From the NCBI GenBank assembly GCA_039810245.1, contig JBDHWQ010000001.1:496001-560000 (forward strand): 64,000 bases of DNA. Direction: 5' to 3'. The DNA is from CALDSL01 sp039810245. Lineage in GTDB: Bacteria > Chloroflexota > Anaerolineae > Anaerolineales > Anaerolineaceae. A program made the position numbers and the translations under genes. This document shows, one piece after another, positions 42,778 through 50,859 of the stretch. How positions within the stretch are numbered: position 1 is the first letter of the stretch; the number at the start of each line of letters is the position of its first letter. Under the pieces are notes generated by a model. It saw nothing but the letters and a program-made list of their open reading frames with translations. It was not told where the DNA came from and did no database searches.

Positions 42778-43773
42778 ATGAACCTCGATATCAAAACGGG
42801 TGTTACCACCATCGTTGTGCTGGCCGCGCTGGCGGTGCTGATCAGCCTGTGGTCGGGCTATCGCACCATCAAGTCTGGCCAGCGCCTGCCGTTCTTCCGC
42901 AAGCGTCGCGAAGCGGTGGCGCGCGGCTGGCGTCTGATCTTCCTGGCCTTCGTGTGGGCCGGCGTAGCGATTGCCGTCAACCGCTACGCTGAGCCGGTGG
43001 CGTATACCGTCTTCCCACCCTCGCCCACCGTCACCAACACCGGCACCATAACTCCCACGCCCACCATCACCCTCACCCCCACTATCTCGCCTACGCCCAC
43101 CATCACCAACACGCCCTCGGTAACCAACACGCCGTCCATGCCGCAGTCGGTGGCCACGCTGTTCCAGTCCACCATTACCCCCAACCCCGACTCGGTGATC
43201 AGCGCGCCGGTGTTCGCGCGCGCGCTGGAAGACGGCTTCCCGGTGGAACCATCCAACGAGTTCCAGAACCCGATCGACACGCTGTACGGAAGCTTCAGCT
43301 ACGACAAGATGCTGACCGGCTCGCAGTGGAGCGCGTTGTGGTACCGCGGCGACCAGTTAGTGTGCGTGGAAACCCTGCCGTGGGACGGCGGCACCGGCGG
43401 CTACGCCTATTCGGAATGCACGCTGACGCCGGACCAGTGGCTGCCGGGCGAGTACGAGCTGCAAATTTTCGTCGGCACGATGTGGATGAACTCCGGCCAG
43501 TTCGTGGTGATCGGCGACGCGCCCACCGCGCGCCCCACCGTGCCGCCTACCGCCACGCGTACGCCTACCGCCACGCTGGGCCCCTCGCCCACCCCCAGCC
43601 CGCGCCCGCCCACGCTGACTCCCACCATCACCCTCACCCCCACGCGCACGCGCACCCCCGCCCCCACCAACACCCGCCCGCCCACCTCGACGGTAGTTCC
43701 TACCCGCACCCTGCGCGCCACCGACACCCGCTGGCCCTCACCCACGCCTCTCCGGGTGACGCCGACACAGTAA
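42778..43773 (+). CDS. Membrane protein with two Pro/Thr stalks and one folded domain
   Basis: A 331-residue protein not assigned to a named family. Two membrane helices (about 9-28 and 47-66) flank a basic loop. A first Pro/Thr stalk (about 80-125) leads to a folded domain of about 110 residues (DTLYGSFSYDKMLTGSQWSA, then WYRGDQ and WLPGEYELQIFVG), and a second Pro/Thr-rich tail (about 252-331) ends the protein. The domain looks like an immunoglobulin-like or carbohydrate-binding module, but I could not place it. It is divergent from the kinase gene, with which it may share a surface-sensing role (inference). The stalk DNA (43033-43140 and 43530-43770) is low in complexity. Confidence 0.75.
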   Translation: MNLDIKTGVTTIVVLAALAVLISLWSGYRTIKSGQRLPFFRKRREAVARGWRLIFLAFVWAGVAIAVNRYAEPVAYTVFPPSPTVTNTGTITPTPTITLTPTISPTPTITNTPSVTNTPSMPQSVATLFQSTITPNPDSVISAPVFARALEDGFPVEPSNEFQNPIDTLYGSFSYDKMLTGSQWSALWYRGDQLVCVETLPWDGGTGGYAYSECTLTPDQWLPGEYELQIFVGTMWMNSGQFVVIGDAPTARPTVPPTATRTPTATLGPSPTPSPRPPTLTPTITLTPTRTRTPAPTNTRPPTSTVVPTRTLRATDTRWPSPTPLRVTPTQ

Positions 43774-43775
43774 TA

Positions 43776-43828
43776 ACAGGTAGCAAAAAGCAGCCCCCGC
43801 CGGGCGGGGGCTGCTTTTTGCTACCTGT
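43776..43828. terminator. Bidirectional intrinsic terminator
   Basis: A stem of more than 20 bp: ACAGGTAGCAAAAAGCAGCC starting at 43776 pairs with its complement ending at 43828. The internal A and T runs give a T-tract on each strand. It separates the convergent stalk-protein and psuG genes. Confidence 0.93.
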
Positions 43829-43831
43829 CTT

Positions 43832-44761
<930 letters not shown>

Positions 44762-44914
44762 TTATTCGTCCTTCTCGCATCGTTTTTGTAAGGCAGGCGC
44801 TTGCCCCGCACAGGAGGTCATACCCGCCCAGGCACTGGTTTGCTCTGGCATGGGCGACCAGGAATGTCGCCCCTATCATGGCTGGTTTTCCCTGGCACTT
44901 CATCGCAGCCAGCT
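44762..44914. other. Intergenic region with a GGGCGAC hairpin
   Basis: About 150 bases with no gene. A 7-bp stem GGGCGAC / GTCGCCC (44852-44872) lies in a stretch that also contains short CAGG/CCTGG-type repeats. It may be a fragment of a dispersed repeat. There is no T-run to make it a terminator. Confidence 0.35.
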
Positions 44915-46528
44915 TTAAGTGGGATAGTGACCACCATTCTGCTCCATTAACTCGCGCTGGTAGCGCTGGATGTGTTCCAACGACACGCGCATGCTGGGTG
45001 GAATGGAAAGATTTTCTTTGGAAAAATCGTCGCGCGCGGCGCGCAGCGTGCCCAGGTATTCTTCTACCAGCTCGGCCACGATCTCATTACGCGGCGCGCC
45101 ATCCTTGACCAGGCTGAACCAACGGTACACCGGCTCGTGGATCAGCCGCAGCAGCTCGCCGGCCTTCTCCTGGCGGCACAGCTCATCCAGCACCATGCGG
45201 TCGCCGCGAACCATATTTTCGGCGCTCACGCGAAAGGCCTCTTCATGTTGCGCCAGCACCGTGCCGGCCGTCGGCGCGGGATGCCAGGTGCCGATATCGA
45301 TCCACTCCAGGCGCACGCCGCGCTGGCGCGCCAGCTTGGGGAAGCCACGCGTAAAGCCCTCGTAGAAACGGCGTGAGATCTGCGGGCGCGGCACGCGGTT
45401 GGTGCTGATGCGGTTGACCGCCGCGTACGGGTCGGGCGGAGTGACACCCGGCGCAGACGGCTCGCCCTGCAGGTCGGCGGCCGGCGTTTCCACCGTGGGG
45501 GCGCTGCGGTCCACCTGCTCGCGGATGTTGTTCTGGCGCTCAATTTGGCGCGCGATTTCCGGCTCGCCCACTGTGGCAAAGATCTCCGCCAGCGTCGACT
45601 CGCCAATAAAGCGCACCAGCGTGGAGCGCACCAGCCCGGTGATCGAGTTGATCCACGGCCCCTGCGACTGGTTATAGACCAGCTCCAGGATGGCCGATTC
45701 GGAATACGGGTACGGGCGCGACAGGGTGGAAAAAGCATTCTGGCGCTGCACGCTGAACAGCAGGCGCACGTTCTGCACGCTCACCGGGATGCCGTCTTTG
45801 GTGCGCGCGTACAGATCGGGGATGGTGACGGTCTGGTCGCGCACGTCGATGGCGGCGCGGAAGCTCTCAAAACCATCCAGGTTGCGCGTGTACCACATGT
45901 TGCCGCCGGTCGGGCCGATCAGGTCGGGCGTGCCGTCCACCTTCTCGAACACGGCCACATTCTCCAGGCTGACGCGCACCTGCCCCGGCCCGCCGATCTT
46001 GTAGATGGGTGAGCGTTTATCGGTGGGGCGCACGTCACCGTTCTCCACGTGGATGATATTGGGCACCAGCGCCACAAACGCCGAGCGCCACAGGAACTGG
46101 CGCGCGATCTTCACGTCCTTAAGCTCGAAGATATCATCCAGGAAGATGGCCGCGCTTTGCAGCGCGAACCAGAACGGCAGGCTGATCGCCAGGATATGCC
46201 CCAGCGTGCCCCATGAAAAGAACGCCCGCCACAGCATGAGCAGAAAATTCCCCAGCGGGTTGGTAATCTCGGGCACAAAGCCCGGGTTGGACAGCGAAAT
46301 AATCGCCAGCCGCCACTCGCTGGCCGGGTAGCGAAAGAAGGCCAAGAACAACCAGGTGAGGAATACAACGGTGACAAACACCTGCGCGCGCAGGATGCCC
46401 GCCTGGCGGGTGAGCGCCAGCACGTAGTTCACCAGCCCATCAAAGGTGGTTGGCAGCGGCCCGCCCTGCGAAGGCGGCGCGGTGATCGGCTGCGGGGGCC
46501 GGCGGCGGAACAGGCGCGGGATTCTCAT
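44915..46528 (-). CDS. SPFH (band 7)-like membrane protein, second of a tandem pair
   Basis: A 537-residue protein. Hydrophobic segments (about 48-66, 90-130) precede a region with SPFH/band-7 features: VENGDVRPTDKRSPIYKIGG, RVSLENVAVFEKVDG, IDVRDQTVTI and TKDGIPVSVQNVRLLFSV. A helical C-terminal half follows. The upstream neighbour has the same layout (VENGD, GGPG or NGPG, then a T.DGI motif), so the two are probably paralogues forming a hetero-oligomer, as HflK and HflC do. The ATG at 46528 overlaps the upstream stop (ATGA). The assignment rests on motif order and the pairing; no exact family name is claimed. Confidence 0.65.
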   Translation of the reverse strand: MRIPRLFRRRPPQPITAPPSQGGPLPTTFDGLVNYVLALTRQAGILRAQVFVTVVFLTWLFLAFFRYPASEWRLAIISLSNPGFVPEITNPLGNFLLMLWRAFFSWGTLGHILAISLPFWFALQSAAIFLDDIFELKDVKIARQFLWRSAFVALVPNIIHVENGDVRPTDKRSPIYKIGGPGQVRVSLENVAVFEKVDGTPDLIGPTGGNMWYTRNLDGFESFRAAIDVRDQTVTIPDLYARTKDGIPVSVQNVRLLFSVQRQNAFSTLSRPYPYSESAILELVYNQSQGPWINSITGLVRSTLVRFIGESTLAEIFATVGEPEIARQIERQNNIREQVDRSAPTVETPAADLQGEPSAPGVTPPDPYAAVNRISTNRVPRPQISRRFYEGFTRGFPKLARQRGVRLEWIDIGTWHPAPTAGTVLAQHEEAFRVSAENMVRGDRMVLDELCRQEKAGELLRLIHEPVYRWFSLVKDGAPRNEIVAELVEEYLGTLRAARDDFSKENLSIPPSMRVSLEHIQRYQRELMEQNGGHYPT

Positions 46529-47895
46529 GGCTGCGGCGCCTTCTCGCACCATTCCAGCAGCTCTTTGAGCTGCTGCATCTCGTTGGTGGCCTGGGTATGC
46601 AGGTAGCTATCCTGGCTCACCAGGTACAGCGTGCCGCGCACCAGCTGGCACAGAATATTCTCGCCATCCAGGCGCACGTCCGGGTTCTGCGCGCCCAGGT
46701 ACTGCGTCACCTGGCTGGCATACGTCGTGACCGCGCTGCGCCGGCCGCGCTCGCGCTCGTAGGAGCGCATCTGGTCAATATACTCGCGCTCGCGCTGGGC
46801 GCGGAACAGCCAGGTGGATTTCCACATCGAGATGATCTGGTCTTCGATGGCCGGCGGGAATTTGAGGTACGGGATGGTGGTGCCTTCCAGCCGCACGCCG
46901 CGGCTCTGCAAAAGCTGGTACTCGCGGCTGACCATCACTTCCTGCACCGGCCGCCCCACCGCGTCGACGCCCATGTAGGTAGACTGCGTGAGGCGCTGGC
47001 GCATCTCGCGCGCGATGTTCTGCAGCGCGGTCTGCTCGCCCGGCGCGGCGCTGAACAGCTCGGACAATGTATAGCGGCTGATGCACTCTTTCCAGATATC
47101 CGCCGCGAGCTGCAGCGGCAGCCGGGTCAGGTCGCATTTTTTGGGCAGGCTGTCAGGCGTGGCGTTGGCGTCTACCGGCGTGGCGGTGATCACGCGGTTG
47201 ACGGCCTCGTTGCTGTAGCCAAAGCGCGTGGCGCCCTGGTTCTGCTCCACGTCCAGCCGCACCGCCACGGTGATGCGCGGCGCAATTTCGATGCCATCGC
47301 GGGTGACACCCTGCGTGCTGTAACGACGCTCCTGGCGTGCCTGGAACTCGGCGTCCGGTTCATCCCCGCGCTGCGGGGCAAACGGCTCGTCGGACTCCTT
47401 AGGCCCCACCGCCGACTTTTGCAGGTGCAGGTCAATCGTACCGGCCAGCCGCTCAAAGCGGCGGGTGAAGTACACCCCCGGCCCCACCGGGCCTACGAAC
47501 TCGGCCGGGTTGCGCACCATGGCCGCGCTGGCGGTGTCCAAAATCACCACGCCCGGGCCGTTCTTTTCCTTGTCGGCCTTACGCTCTTTGATGTCGCCGT
47601 TCTCCACGCGCACCACCGGCCCGGCCAGCCCGGGGATGTACAGCAGCAGGCGCAGGAAGGCGCTCAGGCGGTGTTCCAACGTGCGCAGCGGCAGGGTAAA
47701 CTGCGCGAAGAAAAACAGCCAGAAGAACAGCCCGCCGCCGCACAGGAACATATCCACCAGAATCTGGTCACTGTTTGCCGCCATGCCGCCATCCAGCAGC
47801 ATGAAAATCAGGTACACCAGCAGCGAAACACCGGCGACTGTCAGAGGTCTTCGAAATGGCGAGCGGGAGAGCCTGCGGGAACCCCTGCGTTTCAT
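46525..47895 (-). CDS. SPFH (band 7)-like membrane protein, first of a tandem pair
   Basis: A 456-residue protein. A basic N-terminus is followed by two membrane helices (about 16-36 and 46-67). The SPFH-like part (about 95-230) shows VENGDIKERKADKEKNGPGV, FVGPVGPGVYFTRRFE, GTIDLHLQ and VTRDGIEIAPRITVAVRLDV. The C-terminal third is rich in charged helices (REREYIDQMRSYERERGRRS), as in the coiled-coil of stomatins and HflK/C. The ATG at 47895 lies eight bases after a TATAAT (47909-47904), so the mRNA may be leaderless. It is divergent from the PHP gene. Confidence 0.68.
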   Translation of the reverse strand: MKRRGSRRLSRSPFRRPLTVAGVSLLVYLIFMLLDGGMAANSDQILVDMFLCGGGLFFWLFFFAQFTLPLRTLEHRLSAFLRLLLYIPGLAGPVVRVENGDIKERKADKEKNGPGVVILDTASAAMVRNPAEFVGPVGPGVYFTRRFERLAGTIDLHLQKSAVGPKESDEPFAPQRGDEPDAEFQARQERRYSTQGVTRDGIEIAPRITVAVRLDVEQNQGATRFGYSNEAVNRVITATPVDANATPDSLPKKCDLTRLPLQLAADIWKECISRYTLSELFSAAPGEQTALQNIAREMRQRLTQSTYMGVDAVGRPVQEVMVSREYQLLQSRGVRLEGTTIPYLKFPPAIEDQIISMWKSTWLFRAQREREYIDQMRSYERERGRRSAVTTYASQVTQYLGAQNPDVRLDGENILCQLVRGTLYLVSQDSYLHTQATNEMQQLKELLEWCEKAPQP

Positions 47896-47903
47896 ATGCG
47901 TAT

Positions 47904-47909
47904 ATTATA
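47904..47909 (-). promoter_or_regulatory. Leaderless-type -10 box of the SPFH pair
   Basis: TATAAT on the minus strand, eight bases before the ATG at 47895. There is no ribosome-binding site in between. Confidence 0.55.
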
Positions 47910-47957
47910 GCAAAAGGCCGCGCTTCCAACATCACCATTCTCGCGCCGCTGCCGGAG

Positions 47958-47963
47958 TATAAT
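47958..47963 (+). promoter_or_regulatory. Leaderless-type -10 box of the PHP gene
   Basis: TATAAT followed by seven bases (CTACGAA) and the ATG at 47971. It lies back to back with the leaderless-type promoter of the SPFH pair, within a 75-base intergenic region. Confidence 0.6.
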
Positions 47964-47970
47964 CTACGAA

Positions 47971-48681
47971 ATGGAAAGTTCCCCCACCCCCCAAGGCTGG
48001 CTGCGCGTGGAATTCCACTGCCACAGCATCTACTCGGCCGACAGCCTGAATACGCCCGAGGCGCTGGTGCGCGCCGCGCGCCGGCGCGGCATCGACCGCC
48101 TGATCATCACCGACCACAACCGCACCGCCGGGGCGCTGGCCGCGCAGCGGCTCGACCCGACGCGCATCATCGTGGGTGAGGAGATCAAGACTACCAGCGG
48201 CGAGCTGCTGGCGGCATTTGTCACCCAGGAAGTGCCGCGCGGGCTGCCGCCCATGGAAGCACTCCAGCGCCTGCGCGACCAGGGCGCGTTTATCAGCGTG
48301 TCGCATCCCTTTGACCTTTCGCGCGATGGCTGGCCGCTGCCCGACCTGCTGGCCATCCTGCCCTATGTGGACGCGATTGAAGTGTTCAACTCGCGCTGCA
48401 CCGCGGCGGTCATCAACCGGCAGGCCGCGGCCTTTGCCGCTGAACACAACGTGGCCGGCACGGTCGGTTCCGACGCGCATTCGATCCTGGAGCTGGGGCG
48501 CTCCACGCTGCTGCTGCCGCCCTTCACCAGCGCCGACGGTCTGCGCGCCGTCATCCGCCAGGGGCAGGCGCGCACGCGCCTTTCCCACCCGCTGGTGCAC
48601 CTGACCTCGGTGTGGGCGCGCATCGCCAAGCACGCGCGCCCGTCACTGGTTCCCCGCGCCGGCAGCCAGGCAAACGCTTGA
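47971..48681 (+). CDS. PHP-domain metal-dependent phosphoesterase
   Basis: A 236-residue stand-alone PHP domain. The metal ligands are in order: EFHCHSIYSADS, IITDHNR, IIVGEEIKT, ISVSHPFD and VGSDAHS. Stand-alone PHP enzymes hydrolyse nucleoside phosphates or related phosphoesters; the substrate here is unknown. The ATG is preceded by a TATAAT seven bases upstream and no ribosome-binding site, so the transcript is probably leaderless. Its stop codon lies within the -35 of the following tRNA promoter. Confidence 0.9.
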   Translation: MESSPTPQGWLRVEFHCHSIYSADSLNTPEALVRAARRRGIDRLIITDHNRTAGALAAQRLDPTRIIVGEEIKTTSGELLAAFVTQEVPRGLPPMEALQRLRDQGAFISVSHPFDLSRDGWPLPDLLAILPYVDAIEVFNSRCTAAVINRQAAAFAAEHNVAGTVGSDAHSILELGRSTLLLPPFTSADGLRAVIRQGQARTRLSHPLVHLTSVWARIAKHARPSLVPRAGSQANA

Positions 48682-48705
48682 CGCCCGCCCGGCATCGGTT
48701 AAAAT
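48678..48705 (+). promoter_or_regulatory. Promoter of the tRNA-Leu gene
   Basis: TTGACG (48678-48683) and TAAAAT (48700-48705) with a 16-base spacer. The -35 overlaps the stop codon of the PHP gene. Confidence 0.65.
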
Positions 48706-48715
48706 AAATCTGTAC

Positions 48716-48799
48716 GGGGCGGTGGCGGAATCGGCAGACGCAACGGACTTAAAATCCGTCGGTGGAGACATCGTGTGGGTTCGACCCCCACCCGCCCTA
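48716..48799 (+). tRNA. tRNA-Leu (anticodon UAA)
   Basis: An 84-base class II tRNA. The acceptor stem GGGGCGG pairs with CCGCCCT (one G-U). The D-arm region is GCGGAATCGGCAGACGC. The anticodon stem ACGGA/TCCGT encloses the loop CTTAAAA, giving anticodon UAA. A long variable arm (CGGTGGAGACATCGT) and the T-arm GTGGG-TTCGACC-CCCAC follow. The CCA end is not encoded. It reads UUA, a rare codon in this GC-rich genome. Confidence 0.95.
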
Positions 48800-48807
48800 T
48801 ATCATAA

Positions 48808-48840
48808 AAAAACACCCGCGAATTTATCGCGGGTGTTTTT
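48808..48840. terminator. Bidirectional intrinsic terminator after the tRNA
   Basis: A 13-bp perfect stem AAAAACACCCGCG (48808-48820) / CGCGGGTGTTTTT (48828-48840) with a seven-base loop. It ends the tRNA transcript rightward and the TetR transcript leftward. Confidence 0.93.
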
Positions 48841-48849
48841 GGCATTGTT

Positions 48850-49446
48850 TCACCTTCCCAGCAGCTCGCTTTGTAATGCCCCTGCCAGCCAACGCTCGTA
48901 CTGCTCGCCGGTCCAGCCGGAATGGGCTACCAACTGCTGGTAGACTTCGAACAGACACAGGGCCTGCAAGATCGCCGCGGCAAAATCGACAGCCAGCCTG
49001 GGACGCAGGTGCGGCTCCAGCGTGCGCGCAAAAGTTTCCATCCCCTTGCGCCGCCCTTCCAGCGCTGCGGCCAGCTCGGCGGCGGCTTCGGCGTCCGCAA
49101 TGGCCGCGCCCTGGTAGATGCTCACCACCTGGTAACCGGTTTCCCACTGCTGGCGCGTGGCCTGCGCCAGCTGCTCCAGCCGCTGCGCGGGAGTGGCGCT
49201 GCCCGGCTCGCCCAGGGTCACCTCGCGGATGTGCGAGCGCTGGTGCCAGGGCGCGCGGATGGCGCGCAGGACAGCGCGCTTGGAGCCATGTACGGCGTAG
49301 ACCGTGCTGGCCGCCACCCCCGCCCGCTCGGCGATGGCTTCGATGGTGGTGCTGGCATAACCGCGCTCGAAGAACAGTTCTTGCGCGGCGGCCACAATCA
49401 TTTCGGCGGTGGCCTGGGCCTGGCGCTGGCGTAATGTTGACTTCAT
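48850..49446 (-). CDS. TetR-family transcriptional regulator
   Basis: A 198-residue repressor. The N-terminal helix-turn-helix reads AAAQELFFERGYASTTIEAI followed by AERAGVAASTVYAVHGSK; the rest is a helical ligand-binding domain. The ATG at 49446 fits the family start; an in-frame TTG 18 codons upstream has no support. It is driven by a perfect-consensus promoter and is divergent from a FAD monooxygenase gene. The two promoters overlap, so it probably represses both itself and its neighbour (inference). Confidence 0.9.
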   Translation of the reverse strand: MKSTLRQRQAQATAEMIVAAAQELFFERGYASTTIEAIAERAGVAASTVYAVHGSKRAVLRAIRAPWHQRSHIREVTLGEPGSATPAQRLEQLAQATRQQWETGYQVVSIYQGAAIADAEAAAELAAALEGRRKGMETFARTLEPHLRPRLAVDFAAAILQALCLFEVYQQLVAHSGWTGEQYERWLAGALQSELLGR

Positions 49447-49462
49447 TTGTCCGTTTTGCCTC

Positions 49463-49491
49463 TTGACTCGGCTTCCATTTCGTAGTATATC
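49463..49491 (+). promoter_or_regulatory. Promoter of the FAD monooxygenase gene
   Basis: TTGACT (49463-49468) and TATATC (49486-49491) are 17 bases apart. Two direct CTATATT repeats (49491-49497 and 49511-49517), 20 bases apart, sit between this and the leftward promoter. They are candidate operator elements for the TetR-type protein. Confidence 0.6.
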
Positions 49492-49514
49492 TATATTCAA
49501 TAGAGTTAAGCTAT

Positions 49515-49543
49515 ATTATACGGTAAGCGAGGGCAACTGTCAA
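49515..49543 (-). promoter_or_regulatory. Consensus sigma70 promoter of the TetR gene
   Basis: On the minus strand, TTGACA (49543-49538) and TATAAT (49520-49515) are exactly 17 bases apart, a perfect match to consensus. The -35 touches the first base of the divergent gene's ATG. Confidence 0.88.
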
Positions 49544-50595
49544 TGGATGAAACGATGCACACGGTGATTATTGGCGGCGGGCAGGCCGGGCTGGCTGCCG
49601 GCTACCTGCTGGCGCAGCGCAGGTTGGAATTTACGATCCTGGACGAGAACCACCGCACGGGAGATGCCTGGCGCAAACGCTGGGACAGCCTGCGCCTGTT
49701 TACCCCCAGCAAATATAACGGTTTGCCCGGGTTACCCTTCCCCAAACCGGCTTTCTACTTTCCCACCAAAGACGAAGCCGCGGATTACCTCGAAGACTAC
49801 GCCGGCCGGTTTCACCTGCCGGTGCGCCATGACGTAAAAGTGCGCTCCCTGGCCAGAGATGGATCGGGCTATGCAATTACCACCGGCAGCGAAAGCCTGC
49901 GCGCCCAGAATGTGATCGTCGCCACCGGAGCGTACCAGCGGCCGTTTATCCCGCCTATCGCGCGCGCGCTCGATCACGGCATTCTGCAGCTCCATTCCAG
50001 CACTTACTGCAACCCGGGGCAAATTCCGGCTCAGAACGTGCTGGTGGCCGGCGCGGGCAACTCGGGTGTAGAGATCGCCCTGGAGCTGGCGCGGGCTGGC
50101 AAGCGCGTGGCTCTTTCGGGGCGCAGCGTGGGGCGCATTCCCGCCGACAAACTTGGAAAAGTCCTCGGCGGGCGCCCGTACTGGTTTTTGATCAGCCGCG
50201 TATTGAGCGTAGCGACGCCGGTAGGGCGGAAAATGCGCGCCAATGTGGTCTACCACGGCGCGCCATTGATCCGCGCCAGCCGCGAGGAAGTAGCGCAGGC
50301 CGGCATCGAAATGCTGCCACGCATCAGCGGCACGCAGGAAGGTCGCCCGCAGCTCGAAGACGGGCGCAGCCTGCCGGTTGAGGCTGTGGTTTGGGCCACC
50401 GGCTTCCGCCCGGAATATTCCTGGATCAACCTGCCCATCTTCGACGAATACGGCTACCCGCTGCATCAGCGTGGAGTGGTAAGCGCTGCGCCCGGGCTGT
50501 ACTTCCTGGGGCTGCCGTTCCAATCGGCGTTGAGCTCCGCGTTGCTGGGCGGGGTTGGCGCAGACGCGGCATACATCGTCCGCCAGGTGCGCTGA
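49543..50595 (+). CDS. FAD-dependent monooxygenase-like oxidoreductase
   Basis: A 350-residue flavoprotein of the flavin-containing monooxygenase / CzcO-like group. It has the FAD-binding GGGQAGLAAGYLLAQ at residues about 9-23, ATGAYQRPFIP, the NAD(P)H-binding GAGNSGVEIALELARAGKRV and the late WATGFRPEYSW. The substrate is unknown. GAGGG lies ten bases before the ATG at 49543. It is divergent from a TetR-type regulator, an arrangement typical of an inducible detoxification or catabolic enzyme. Confidence 0.88.
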   Translation: MDETMHTVIIGGGQAGLAAGYLLAQRRLEFTILDENHRTGDAWRKRWDSLRLFTPSKYNGLPGLPFPKPAFYFPTKDEAADYLEDYAGRFHLPVRHDVKVRSLARDGSGYAITTGSESLRAQNVIVATGAYQRPFIPPIARALDHGILQLHSSTYCNPGQIPAQNVLVAGAGNSGVEIALELARAGKRVALSGRSVGRIPADKLGKVLGGRPYWFLISRVLSVATPVGRKMRANVVYHGAPLIRASREEVAQAGIEMLPRISGTQEGRPQLEDGRSLPVEAVVWATGFRPEYSWINLPIFDEYGYPLHQRGVVSAAPGLYFLGLPFQSALSSALLGGVGADAAYIVRQVR

Positions 50596-50671
50596 TCGCA
50601 TCCATTCGCTTGCCCGGTCGCTGTGCTATACCTGCAGCATCACCATAGCGAGCTGGCAGAGGTGAAGGAAG

Positions 50672-50797
50672 CGACCCTACGATCTGACCTGTTTGCAGCG
50701 GGCAATTGCCCTGTCATTTGAGGCGCGCGCAGGGCAACGGCCCATTCGGTGCGGTGCTGGTAGATGCGCAGGGCAGCCTGCTGATCGAAGCGCAGAA
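50672..50797 (+). pseudogene. Remnant of a cytidine/guanine deaminase-like gene
   Basis: Two adjoining frames together read like the N-terminus of a nucleoside deaminase: YDLTCLQRAIALSFEARA in one frame (50678-50731), then QGNGPFGAVLVDAQGSLLIE in the +1 frame (50730-50789). The frame changes inside a GCGCGCGC run, typical of slippage. The zinc-binding HAE and PCxxC parts never appear, so the 3' portion is lost. The rest of 50596-50859 holds no gene apart from a hairpin at 50825-50850. Confidence 0.6.
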
Positions 50798-50824
50798 AGC
50801 ACATGGTGGGTTCTGGGAAAACGA

Positions 50825-50850
50825 TCGCCCGCGCCAGCTAGCGCGGGCGA
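50825..50850 (-). terminator. Hairpin terminator of the META lipoprotein gene
   Basis: A 10-bp perfect stem TCGCCCGCGC / GCGCGGGCGA with a six-base loop. On the minus strand TCGTTTTCCC follows, a short T-run that fits termination of the leftward gene ending at 50860. Confidence 0.6.
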
Positions 50851-50859
50851 ATCTTCCCA

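Noticed and set aside
43033..43770. Short C-rich repeats that might be read as a CRISPR or minisatellite
   Set aside because: They encode Pro/Thr stalks in frame, with irregular units and no spacers.
46597..47910. 437-codon frame opposite the first SPFH-like gene
   Set aside because: Composition is shadow-like (many His, Gln, Arg), while the minus strand has membrane helices, coupled starts and a paralogue.
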